Origin: Amoebidium appalachense
Lineage: Eukaryota > Ichthyosporea
Direction of reading: 5' to 3'
DNA: 64,000 nucleotides
Assembly (NCBI GenBank): GCA_963693365.1
Contig: CAVNZM010000012.1
Location: forward strand, 7,750,001 to 7,814,000
Below, piece after piece: positions 24,825-64,000 of the stretch (positions within the stretch are counted from its first letter, which is position 1; each line of letters begins with the position of its first letter). The notes under the pieces were generated by a model. The model ran no database searches and was not told the DNA's origin. It worked only from the letters and a program-made list of their open reading frames with translations. The position numbers and the translations under genes were made by a program.

Positions 24825-25459
24825 AGTGTGACGGTGTGTAATACTGTGAACCATGATTGGGATTGCGATTTTTGAAATATACCAGTTGTAATAGAGGACA
24901 CAGGCCCAGATATGGTAAACCCTTTTAGTTATCGATAAATCGTGACAAGGACAAGAGCTTCTCGAATGATGCTAACATTACAACCGACACGAAAAACTCA
25001 CAAGGAGAAAAGTTACAAGGTGGTGGAGTGAATGTACAAGGTGGTGGAGTGAATGGCAACCGTTGCTCATTCCTTTGCCAAATTTTAAAGCCAAAACACC
25101 AGATCTATACACTGCAAAAGCATTGTTCATTTAGCTGACCACACTCTACTCACAATGCAACCATGTCAGGCTTTCTAAAAATGTGAAAATCTAGATTTCG
25201 AAATATCCAATCACACTCCTCACGCTCTAAAACTAGCTAATTAACACTGAGTCTCCAAAATTCTCAGACTAATAATGGTAAGCGAGTAGGTACAGTTTAA
25301 GCTTAAAGGGCCATATACACCATTTGATTAAGGGGCCATGTACACCATTTTGTATGTCTGCTGTTGGACACGCACTGGTCTGATTCTATCCCCCCCTTCC
25401 ACACTCATTAATCTAACTTTTGAACCACACAAACCTAATAAAAACTCTCAAAACTGAAT

Positions 25460-26731
25460 TTACGCAATCAGGGGGGTCGGTCTGATCTGGCCACTGTGCG
25501 AATCCGAGTCGGACCCACTGGGCAGGTCGTTGGGGTTGTGAACTGGTGGCGAAGCGTCCTTGATATCGACCGAAAATGCGCCCGGATCGAGCGTAACAAT
25601 ATCAACCTTTTCCTTTCCCTTGTCCAGCCCCTGCTTCTGGCGGATGTAATCGGGAACAAACGCACCGGCTGCAGGCCCAGTTTGGGAGCTGCCGGGCGCG
25701 ACCTTGGGGCGGGACATCCTGAAAACGGCATACATGTTTGCGCACCAAAACACCATCAATACTACCAGCGACAGAACTTTCAGAACAAACTCGGCGTAGA
25801 ATGCGGACCGTGTAATCCTGATTCTAACGTCTGTGTTGAACATGGCCTGCAGAACACCTGCCAGCCCGAATACCTTGTACACAATCAGGATCCAACTCTC
25901 CTTGAAATCCAATGCGCGCATCTCTTTTGACTTGGCAAACATCATTGCCACCAGCGTGAACCCGAGCCCGATGTGTGAAATCGCGATGGCTAGGGTCACG
26001 CCGTTGACCCACTCCGGAAGGTAACTGATGCTCTGGTATGCACTGTAGCAGTGGACCACACACGGGGGAAGGTACAGAACTGTGTATAGGCCCGCAATAG
26101 CCCACGGCAGACGGTCGACAGTTGAGCGAAACTCCTGAATCTGATAGGATGGGATCCAGCGTGGGCGGGGAAACAGTGTCGGACACCCGTAGTAACACAC
26201 AAGTATGCGGATCATGAGAGCCGTAGTTGCGATGGCGCATATGCGGGGAACGTACATACATGGGAGCACCCAGAGGAAGGCGAGTCGCCAGCCCTCAAAG
26301 GGAAGCAGGAAAGAGGGAACCAACATGTGGTAGCGAAATCCGTTCATGACGGCCGAGCCGTAGAACGTCAAAAAACCGCCTAAAAAGCCCAGGTTGAGCA
26401 GGCCGATGGACACACGCCCAGCCCCTCGCATTTTGCGTATTTTGAAGGCCCACAGGAGCGTGCACACCAATGGGAAGACGGCGGAGATTGCAGTAAGTAC
26501 CCAGTACCCAACGGTTATCGCTCGTCCCTCTTCTAGGGTCCATCCTGGGGCAACTACCAGTTCGTTGTCCGTAAACTCAAGGTGGGTGGTGTAGAAGTGC
26601 ACAGCAATGACTATGCCCATGGCCACAACGGCGGCCACGATGGAGGGAATAATCCACCCGAGGGACTTAGTCGTGATGCCCCTGGTTTTCTCGCCTTGCA
26701 GGCTGGCGAAGTCCTTAATGGTCCCGTTCAT
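25460..26731 (-). CDS. Multi-pass membrane protein, about eight segments, family not recognised
   Basis: Intronless 423-aa frame starting MNGTIKDFAS. Hydrophobic segments at roughly 24-46, 71-96, 107-130, 150-178, 209-229, 242-265, 280-297 and 312-338, with a hydrophilic, acidic C-terminal tail from about 340. A distinctive loop GCPTLFPRPRW (182-192) follows segment 4; R-x5-W-x6-PR (149-163) lies inside it. The latter faintly recalls PGAP2/Frag1-type proteins, but I would not assign the family on that. A damaged relative lies about 4 kb away on the opposite strand (30191-31466) and shares both the topology and the PRP-x-W loop, which supports this being a real gene. Codon composition is less GC-rich than in the transporter gene. 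Confidence 0.8.
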   Translation of the reverse strand: MNGTIKDFASLQGEKTRGITTKSLGWIIPSIVAAVVAMGIVIAVHFYTTHLEFTDNELVVAPGWTLEEGRAITVGYWVLTAISAVFPLVCTLLWAFKIRKMRGAGRVSIGLLNLGFLGGFLTFYGSAVMNGFRYHMLVPSFLLPFEGWRLAFLWVLPCMYVPRICAIATTALMIRILVCYYGCPTLFPRPRWIPSYQIQEFRSTVDRLPWAIAGLYTVLYLPPCVVHCYSAYQSISYLPEWVNGVTLAIAISHIGLGFTLVAMMFAKSKEMRALDFKESWILIVYKVFGLAGVLQAMFNTDVRIRITRSAFYAEFVLKVLSLVVLMVFWCANMYAVFRMSRPKVAPGSSQTGPAAGAFVPDYIRQKQGLDKGKEKVDIVTLDPGAFSVDIKDASPPVHNPNDLPSGSDSDSHSGQIRPTPLIA

Positions 26732-28584
26732 TTTCAGGGTTGTTTACAGGTTCGTTGTTGCAGGATCCGGATATGTAGAAGGGAAACCGCTGAGGGTGGA
26801 TGCTTTCGAATGGCCGTGGCTATCTTGATTACGGCTTAGAAGATGCTGCAGCTGGCAGCCCCAAGCTAAGTGCAGTGAATAAAAGTTTGCGCAGTGTGAG
26901 CCTTGACACGTGCACTGAGGCCACCTGCTAACTAAGCTGAGTAAAGGGTAAGGGCGAGGTGTGACCACCAGTAAGGCTAATGAGTAATTATATATGTCGG
27001 CTTTTCTTCCTTTCTCTCTCTTTTTCTTATCTGAATTAAATATATGTGCATGCACCCTCCAAGGCGGAAGGTGTTCGACTGAACTCGGACTGCGCGCGGT
27101 CTCCGGTGTATATTCATGAATCCGCATACCATAGTCTATCACCAAAGCCGCTGCTGAGTAACTTTAGTTATCTCAACTTGCAATTGTACAGCAGCCTAGC
27201 ATGCATTCAGCCTAAACCAAACAGCGTACATATATATATTAGCACGATACCAAACGTGATATAGACGAGGAAAACGTTTAAAGAAGTAAAAAACTAGTAG
27301 AAAAAACACGTCACATTTCAAAACGTTTTTGTTGAGAGTTGAGTTGGTCGGCTCGAGACTCGTCTGCAGGACGTTGTGTGTGACGTCACCATAAACATCA
27401 TCCGGCGATCCTAAAGAGTCGGCTAAGATCGCCTCGGCGGCTTGATTTGATTGGAACAGAACTCCACACCATGATAGTGGTGATTGTGCTTGCTAAGCCT
27501 GTGCGAGAAGCCGATGTGATTGGATCACAGCGCATCACGAAATCCGACAACATTCCATTGATCTAGGTAGCTGCTGGCCCCAGCGCTAGCGCGCCCATCT
27601 GATGCCCAGGGCAGGGCTGGTTGAGAGTTTGTAACGTGGAAGAAATGAAAAAATCAACAGTCACTCCGAATTTAACAATAGAAAACGCTTTCAAAAACAG
27701 TGCACTTTTATTAATACTAAACAGTTTTCAAAAGAGCAAAATAATGAAACGTCTATAGCCATCATTATCCGGAGAAAGGTATTCATAAGATGACTATCGG
27801 GTAAAGATCTGATTCCTTTTCGAATTCAGTGCACACACATGAAAATGAAATCGTGAACCGATGCGCGCGGAGCACTTCACGCGTCACGGCACGCTGCCAC
27901 GATGATATTGTATCTCAAGTTTTTTTTTTTCTTTCTTTTTTTAACTGTAGCCAAGGCCAGAGTGTAATCCCAATCCAAGTGGGTGGATGTGGTATATTAT
28001 ACAGTGGAGAACACCGACAAGTAGAGGCCTCACCGTGAGGACCGCGCGTGGACCGATACCCGGACCCAGCCCGGGTCACCGGTGACCTGTTGTGACCGTC
28101 ACCTAATACTGGCAGTACTACTGCTACATAGTGCTGCTGCACCGGCGGTGCACGTGAAATGGGCACACCGGGAAAAAATACGTTTGGGACTCCACCTTTG
28201 TTTCAGTTTGTGTGGATGCACGATTAGAGGGACACTATCAGCTGATCAGAGGAGCTTGCTAAATTGTGTGTACATGTAAGGAATGGAGGAGTAAGGAAAG
28301 GAATGGAGCAGTAACGGAATCGCGGTATGTAAGCTGTTGACGCCATACACACGTGTGTACCGTCCAACGGATAACCGCTCAGGCGGCATTAATAAATTTG
28401 CTGCGCAGTGCGCAGTTCCGAAGGCCGCCTGCACTGCAGGCCCTGCAGTGCGGTCACCGTGAGCTAATATTAGCTGCCCTTGCACTGAATTCGTTCGGTG
28501 ACTGAACTGCCAAGGGCCAACGTTACGTTTCAAGTTGTGCTCAAAGTCGGTGACTCGGTGTCGGCAAAACTACAAGTTGTACAT

Positions 28585-28631
<47 letters not shown>

Positions 28632-29920
28632 CGTTTCACTCCCGGCGAGGCACTGCCTCAGGGGAGCTTACCGTATTCCGCCTAGACACAGATCGTACTG
28701 TATAATAGCACACTCATAAGTCAGGATTCTAATTGACCCCAACTGGCACTATTTTTAGTTACGCCTTATCCCACGGTTCTAGCCGCAGCAACGCTAGTGG
28801 GGAAGTGAGCACAGCTCACTTTAACAACACCAGCCGGGAGCGACCCGGGACACATACACAAACATAAAGACTTGAAAGATGAAGACCCCATGCCCAGGAC
28901 GCTGACCCGAACCGTGGCCGGTGACTCGGATTGGTCCACTTGAACGTTGGGCTGGGATGCCCAAGCGGCGCGCCGTTGACGTCAGAGGGCCGGTGCTGTT
29001 CATGACGTCATGTCTTGCGGCCGGATGATAACAAATTGGTGGTGCTGCTTGACGTGGTCTGGGGTCTAGGTGGCGGCCAGACCAGTGGACCGTCGAGGCA
29101 GAAAATCGGAAGTAACCAGGATCGATCCTGCGACTTTGAGCTTGACACGCAGCAAGTTGTACATGTAATAGTCCTGTTAAAATTGTCCTCCCTCGAAAGT
29201 CAAGTTTGGGTAAATGCATATCAGAAAGGGGGGAATGTGCAAGTGTTTTTTTTTGCGGTCGCTCGTTTGAAATATATATACATATGCTTACTCCCATCTG
29301 CGTGGACCGTGGCACAGCACTAGTGTCACAGCTCTGACAGCATGCGCACATGGCCTCATTACTGGCCTGTGCAGGCCTGCGCACTGTTATCATGGTGCGA
29401 GCAGAAGGCAGATGATCAATGATCACAAAAAAATGAACAGGACAACTTCGCTGCGTGAATTTGAGAAACGGTGGCAGCCTCCAGGCACACTCACAATCTC
29501 ATGAATGCTTCGAAGGGGTGTTCTCTAGATCTTACCAATGTACCTTTTGAGGCGTACCCCTTATTCGAGTCCCAACACGTTAAACAACGAACGGCTCCTT
29601 CTAGGGCATGGCCGGTCAAAACAGTAGTATACGGCTAAGCGTGGCAGATTACAGCATGCATGCGGTTCCAGTTGAATGCCTTACATGTGAGTTATGTCCG
29701 GCACACTTTCTGGCACACTTTACCGTCGCTCCCGACCCGACGGAGGCCGTGGCTAAATATTTTCAACGGTGTAGCGCACTTGTCACGTGTGTATAGCACC
29801 AACATTAGTGGTGACTCTGCCACTGCCAGTGCCCCGGAGTCACACGTATGTTAAGATTGACACAATCCAAATAATCAGTGTCTGCATGCATGCCTACGCT
29901 ATGATACACAACCAAGTTTT

Positions 29921-30019
<99 letters not shown>

Positions 30020-30190
30020 GTGTGTGTGTGGTGTGTGTGTGTGTGCGTTGGGAGAGGTGTGGGGGTGTGGGGGGGAAGGCGGGCATGCAGTGATAACTTT
30101 ACCTGAGAGGTAATAGCAGCAATGTGCACTAACATGGAGATATATATGGGGTTTGGCAACCGTTTGACAATAAACACAAACACCGCCGCA
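26732..30190. other. Intergenic region between the membrane-protein gene and its broken paralogue
   Basis: Mostly unique sequence, unusual for this window, with a retroposon-like insertion (28573-29166), a T-rich tract at 27919-27942, several TGACGTCA-like sites (for example 27384, 29005) and (GT)n at 29924-30018. A 62-codon frame at 29608-29796 with C-x2-C-x2-C is the only short frame that looks mildly protein-like; I cannot support it as a gene. Confidence 0.5.
28573..29166 (-). mobile_element. Poly(A)-tailed retroposon with target-site duplications
   Basis: CAAGTTGTACATGT occurs at 28573-28586 and again at 29153-29166. Right after the left copy comes a pure T-run of about 41 bp, which is a poly(A) tail on the minus strand. 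The body is thus about 565 bp, head at 29152. Near the head is a palindromic CAGGATCGATCCTG that loosely resembles a tRNA-type B box, so a SINE is the likeliest class; a processed transcript fragment is the alternative. The 201-codon frame on its minus strand is probably incidental. Confidence 0.75.
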
Positions 30191-31466
30191 ATGGGTCCCA
30201 AACCGCCACGCAACGGCCGTCCAGCAGCTAGTAGTAGCAGTAAGGAACTTGTAAACCGCTACGACAAACTGGATTCCCAACGAAGATACATCCTGTGCAC
30301 AGGCATAGTGTTGGTGATCGTGTCCACCTCTTTCATCGCTTTCCTCCACCCCTACCTGTTTGACTTGATGACAGCGCTTGAGTTGGACCACCAGAGCTTG
30401 GTATTGCCCCCACTAATTGACCATCCAGTAATCAACAAAAGGGTTAATGCATACGTACACCTCCCAGTGGCTGCTCTGTGTTTGATCGCGTCAATCATCA
30501 CATGTGTCACCTACTACAAAATGTCAACTTGACAATGGGAAAATAACAAAGACTGAAAGGCTGCCGCGGAGTCTACTCATGCTTGCCTGCACCGCCTACA
30601 CCCTGCCATTCGCGTATTTTGGTGTTTGCGTGCGACTTGAAAGCTGGATGACATTTCATATGATGTTTACTTCAACTACGCGTTCTACATCCCAACAATT
30701 ATGATTGGACACCGTCTCTTTCGGCCACTGTGCGTGCACACCATGTCCGTTCTCTCTCTGCGTATTATATCATGACGGTCGGCTACCCAGTTGTTTACCC
30801 GCGTCCCAGCTGGGTGAATTGCAGCCAGCGCGTCCTTAACATTCTCAAAAAACGCCGGTCTCTTTTCACTGCAATTTTCGTTCTTTGCCTCCCCGCTATC
30901 TCCCTCCATGTTCTTGTGGGACTTTATCAGATATTCCTTTGTGCCGACATCGAGGAATATTGGTCCGACCCCAACGATGCTGTTCCGACAATAAGCATCG
31001 AGGTGTACGCAGCTACGTTTGACCTGTGGCTGTCCATGAGTCTTTATCACGTCCGAAGCCAGTAGATTTGGACCAATCGCGGTACCTTGTCCCCCTTCCC
31101 TTCATTTGGTTCCTAAACATTGCTATCTATTTCATCAACAGTTGGACTGTGCCCTCTGTGTACAGCGCGATTTGGCGTTGGCTTATGTTCCTTCTCTACT
31201 GTCTGTCTGCGATCGTGTTTTTCTCGTTTGTGTGGAGCTCTATACGGTCTATGATGGCTCAGCCAGGAAACAGTACGTGTGGCTGGAGTTCAGTTACGGC
31301 ACTACAGACGGAATCTGGAGCAAAAGAGCCAACTCTTACAATCATTTCTACTATCGAGAGCGGGGAGAGTTCGTTTAACAAAAACGGTGCGGAAATGCAG
31401 GAAAAGACGGGCACGTATGAAGCCCCGATGACCGGTGCAGTGCTACCGGTATCTGAAAGTTGTTAA
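30191..31466 (+). pseudogene. Frameshifted paralogue of the eight-segment membrane protein
   Basis: Coding-like sequence runs through several frames in order: MGPKPPRNGR to VTYYKMS, stop at about 30530; then DNGKITKTERLPRSLLMLAC; then YFNYAFYIPTIMIGHRLFRP, stop at about 30773; then TVGYPVVYPRPSWVNC onward, stop at about 31065; then YLVPLPFIWFLNIAIYFI to the end near 31466. The segment order and the loop GYPVVYPRPSW match GCPTLFPRPRW of the intact gene at 25460-26731. At least four frame changes are needed, and the overlaps between frames leave no room for introns, so it is most likely a pseudogene; sequencing indels are the alternative. I have not reconstructed the original frame. Confidence 0.7.
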
Positions 31467-31713
31467 TACTATTGAAATCTTTCATGGTGCTATGGAATAT
31501 TTGGTTTCGTTAAAGCGAGGCAGGGAGGCCGAGGTAGGTGTGCGGATGCGCACTTTATTTTCTTATTGTAACTTTTTTTTTTTTTTTTTTTTTTTTGGGG
31601 GGGGGGGGGGGGGTTCGGCATTAATCAAAACACAGTGTGCATAGATGTGACTATTGTAACAGAGATATTACGGTCAACCGCATTTTATAATCAGCTGTAT
31701 GAATCCATTGAAT

Positions 31714-31750
<37 letters not shown>

Positions 31751-32674
31751 TAGCTGTCTTCTTGTAACGTACCCTTAACGGTTGCCAACCATCTTTCCTT
31801 TTACCCGGTTTTTGGGGGGCCCCAGGGCAGGCCTCACCTGGGCGCGTGCATATGTTTATTGAAGTTTGTTTTGTACATGTGTAATTTTGTTCTGCACATA
31901 TGTAATTTTGTTTGTACATGCGTAATTTTGTTTTGCACATGTGCAATTTTGTTTTGTACATGTGTAATGTTGTTTTGTACATGGCATGTGCAAGTTTGTA
32001 CAGTTGGGCTGTACGGACTGGATGATAGTAAATTGAGAGATTTTTTTCTTTTAGGGCTGAGATCTCATGTAGGGGTCAATTTTCTCATGATAATATGGCA
32101 ACTTGCATAAATGATTTTTATAAATTTTTTGTAATCATAACTGCTCAGATTGTTTTTTTGATTTTTAGTCGTCTAATATGTTATAGTAACTACCATGCAC
32201 ACACGTAACATTGTATGTTTGACCCATGGTGTCTAAGCATTTAGCAAAACAGCGTGCAATGCCGTGCCTTCAATTCTTGCCTAAAAAGGCTAACTGGCAA
32301 GACTAAATGTATAGCTAAAGACTAGAATTGATCTGCGTGCAATACATGTGGCCTCAGCCGCCGTATGACCAAGTCTACTTCTGTTTTTCAAAGGTATGAG
32401 TTGGCGCGTGATCAGTCGTCACAGAGGGAAATGTTCGTCGGCCTTGGAAAATAAGAGCTACCTCCAAAGGTAGCAGATAATTGATGTCACGTTCAACGCG
32501 GAGTAGACCCAGATATTTAACTCCGAAAGAAAGGAATATCACACCAAACAATGGCAGAATCTCAGAACTTGAGCTTCAAAATATTTCTTCCAGTCCCGTC
32601 TCAGGGGAAGAGCCATCACCCCCCCCCCCCCCCCCCCCCCCCCCCCCTTCCTCCCTCCCCCACACGGTTCCCCT

Positions 32675-32755
<81 letters not shown>

Positions 32756-33735
32756 GCGCGTGCGCGCGCCGTGGCACGGCAGAAACCGACCGACAAAAAA
32801 AACTGGCGCGGCGCGCAACTGATTCCGACGATGGCTTAAATTTAAAATGACCAGGGTAGCTCCGCCTATCAAAAAGCCTACATAATTTCATCGATCAGCC
32901 TAGGACAGTGAAGACTGCTCCGCCAATCGAACTATCTATCAACCATTTTGCATCCAATCAGCCAACGTACGTTGAACCACTCACCGAACCCACCAAAATA
33001 TACAGTAAGGTGTAAAGGGAGAGAAGTCCGTACGACAGAGGACCCTAGGTATAGGGAGACCGCTCAAATAGACCGCTAAAAATAATATGTGCACACTTTT
33101 GATAATTTATCACCAAAATATAATAAATTACCGTAACCCTGTGTGTGTCTGAGGCCTAAATGGGGGGGCTGCCGCCACCCAAACCCCCCGTTATATGGTG
33201 ATCGAATCGTTCCCCCCTGATTTTACGTCGTCGGAACGTGTTTTGTTCCATCAGGCGCGAGTAAGGGACGCCGACGGACTAATGTAGAATACACGCAACA
33301 TATGATGCATAAACTTAAGGAGGAAAGTTAAAAACAGACTATGTACGCTGTCAGACTAGCAAAATTTAGCTGCCGCCGGCTGAGAACGCCATGGCATGTG
33401 ACGTCATACTGAATTACTTCTATATATGGAAGTAAATCGGGTGTGACGTCATTTCAGATTGAATTTTCCCCAGAAGTCTTTAAAAATTAGTCTGACGGGG
33501 TACGTAGTCTGTTTTGAACCATTATTCGCTAAACACACGGACACCCACACGTGCTATAGCTATTTGGTATTTCACATATCATGTCCGCTTGTCGCAAGTG
33601 GTCACCTAGCTAGAGTTTCGATCTCTACCCACCGCTATTGAAAGGTTTAGTCTGAAAGGTAATCTTTGACGATTACATATGTGCTTCAACTCGGAGGTGT
33701 TATTCTTCCTCTCTGTTCCCACCCCACCCACAGCC

Positions 33736-33772
<37 letters not shown>

Positions 33773-33882
33773 TCCCCCCAGGCCCCCCTCTAACCCCCTA
33801 CCCCCCTGCACACGCACACGCACACACACGCGCGCGCACACGCACACACACACCCACACCCACACAAACACATATATACGCC

Positions 33883-33973
<91 letters not shown>

Positions 33974-34682
33974 GCACACGCACAAGCGTGCATACACGCA
34001 CACACACGCACAGAGCCGCTCATACCCGCTTGTGGGGTAAACCTGTGCCTCAAATACCCCTGCCCCAGCCTTGGGAAACTACATTTTGCACCATCGCCGT
34101 GGTCACAGGCTTTTTATTCATTCACATGCATATGAAAGTTGGCATATCTTCGGAAAAGTTGACATATTTTCGGAAAAAACGCTGATTTCCTTGCAAAGCT
34201 GTATTATATAAATGCACAATCATCGCGGATGATTGAATAACAAATTCTCTGTTCTATGTACGACATAAGTACCGATAGGCTTGTATTTGGTGATTTCCAA
34301 CATCTAAAATACGGAATAATAAACCTTCTGTCCTTCTCCATGATGATTAGCACGGGAAAATATTCCTTCGCAGAAAAAGACTCACAGAAAGCTTACCCCC
34401 CCCCCCCCCCCCCAGGTGGCTGGTTTGGCGCCTTTTTATTTACCACTAACTACGTAGCTCATTCTTTCATATTGTATTTGTGAAAAGAAAAAGAAAAAAA
34501 AAAGGGAACAAGACCCCACCCTTAGAAGAAAAAACAAACAAACAAACAAACAAACAAACAAACAAACAAACAAAAAGCAAAACAAAACGAAAGGAAAACA
34601 ACAATAACAAAAATATATAAACGAACAGGCCGCAGATTTCTGGTGGTTGGTCGGATCTACTGGACCAGTGTAAATCTCCGGA
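31467..34682. other. Intergenic region 3' of the PIKfyve gene
   Basis: Holds T-run/G-run (31571-31612), a G-run (31718-31749), a short minisatellite (31865-31985), unique sequence (32000-32600), C-run plus (AC)n plus (GC)n (32619-32769), unique sequence with two TGACGTCA sites (33399-33406 and 33443-33450), C-run plus (AC)n (33737-33972), and (AAAC)n at 34526-34574. No supported gene. Confidence 0.6.
31865..31985 (+). repeat. 22-23-bp minisatellite, about six copies
   Basis: Units of the form TTTTGTACATGTGTAATTTTG repeat about six times with small changes (TGCACATGTGCA, TACATGCGTA). Each unit carries a short palindrome around ACATGT. Confidence 0.9.
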
Positions 34683-63459
<28,777 letters not shown>

Positions 63460-64000
63460 CTTTTCACGTGTCAGCAGTTAATATTAAATTCTAATTCTTT
63501 AGTTTAAAATCGAGCCCCCATTCCGCCATTAACTCCCCCCAAAACACAGAACATTCCCAAAACACAAGTTCTATGTTTTGCTTTCATGGGCGGTAGAGTG
63601 TATACAGGACATATGGATGGCGTTGTTCCAAATTTAGAGTAGGCTAGATACAAGGGTCCCTTGAGCATATTAACACACCATATTCCTGATACATTCGCGT
63701 ATTGATACACTGCCCGCCCTGCACAATGGTAGAGGGGAATAGTTCGAATACCCCCTACACCTGCATAAATAACTTTGAAGCGACACCATATATGATAGAT
63801 TACTAATGCAACTGTCGTGTTCGAGTATCAATACACCTTGCGTATTTTGATACAAAGTGTACGGAACACGGGGGACCTCTGTAGTGCTGAATATTGTTAG
63901 TTTTCCCTGAGCCTTTATCGTCACAGTATTCACTCTTTACATTTTCTCTTTCTCCTTCTCCTATTTTTGTAGATGTGCACGTGTTGTTTTTGTATTGGGA
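63460..64000. other. 5' edge of the visible PIKfyve gene, no exon recognised
   Basis: Unique sequence that should be intron of the minus-strand PIKfyve gene. No FYVE or chaperonin-like coding block and no confident splice-bounded frame is visible. Confidence 0.5.

Noticed and set aside
28821-29426. 201-codon minus-strand frame
   Set aside because: It crosses the border of the retroposon at 29152-29166 and shows no recognisable domain; probably incidental.
29608-29796. 62-codon frame with a C-x2-C-x2-C motif
   Set aside because: Too short, with no homology I recognise and no splice or promoter support; left as a note in the intergenic entry.

Overview
This is a nuclear eukaryotic window. The genes have GT-AG introns (33 exons can be followed in one gene), and the domain set (PIKfyve/Fab1 kinase, mTERF-type repeats, RING-H2 finger, CAT-type amino-acid transporter) is eukaryotic. 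mTERF-type repeats argue against a fungus, but the sequence does not fix the lineage; an intron-rich protist is my best guess. Non-coding DNA is loaded with simple repeats: (GT)n/(AC)n, (CT)n/(AG)n, (GAGT)n, long C or G homopolymers, and composite TnGn/CnAn tracts. Most long open frames here are Pro/Gly/Ser-Leu/Thr-His/Cys-Val artefacts of those repeats.

Layout. 1569-4167 (-): two-exon gene for a probable mitochondrial TrhO/TSTD2-type rhodanese (tRNA uridine hydroxylase family) whose C-terminus is an mTERF-like helical repeat. 5129-14802 (+): divergently oriented, intron-rich gene for an unrecognised basic nuclear-type protein with a C-terminal RING-H2 finger. 17121-18869 (+): intronless, GC-rich CAT/SLC7-like amino-acid transporter of 582 aa. 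25460-26731 (-): intronless 423-aa protein with eight predicted membrane segments, family not recognised. 30191-31466 (+): a frameshifted, probably dead paralogue of that membrane protein. 34683-63459 (-): the last 33 exons (about 1,450 residues) of a PIKfyve/Fab1 phosphatidylinositol-3-phosphate 5-kinase gene. It carries the cysteine-rich region, a long linker and a complete kinase domain; the 5' part (expected FYVE and chaperonin-like domains) lies beyond 64000.

Repeats of note. Two copies of a roughly 600-bp TA-flanked inverted-repeat element sit in two PIKfyve introns. A poly(A)-tailed retroposon with 14-bp target-site duplications lies at 28573-29166. Exon edges including their splice sites have been tandemly duplicated into neighbouring introns at five or more places. 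Many splice sites abut or are built from microsatellites: (CA)n runs into acceptors, (GT)n supplies donors, and C-runs follow donors.

The genes do not form an obvious pathway. Shared themes are membrane or lysosome physiology (PI3P 5-kinase, amino-acid transporter, multi-pass membrane proteins) and RNA or mitochondrial biology (TrhO-mTERF). Exon joins were checked by reading phase and length by hand; protein identities rest on recognised motifs, not on database searches.
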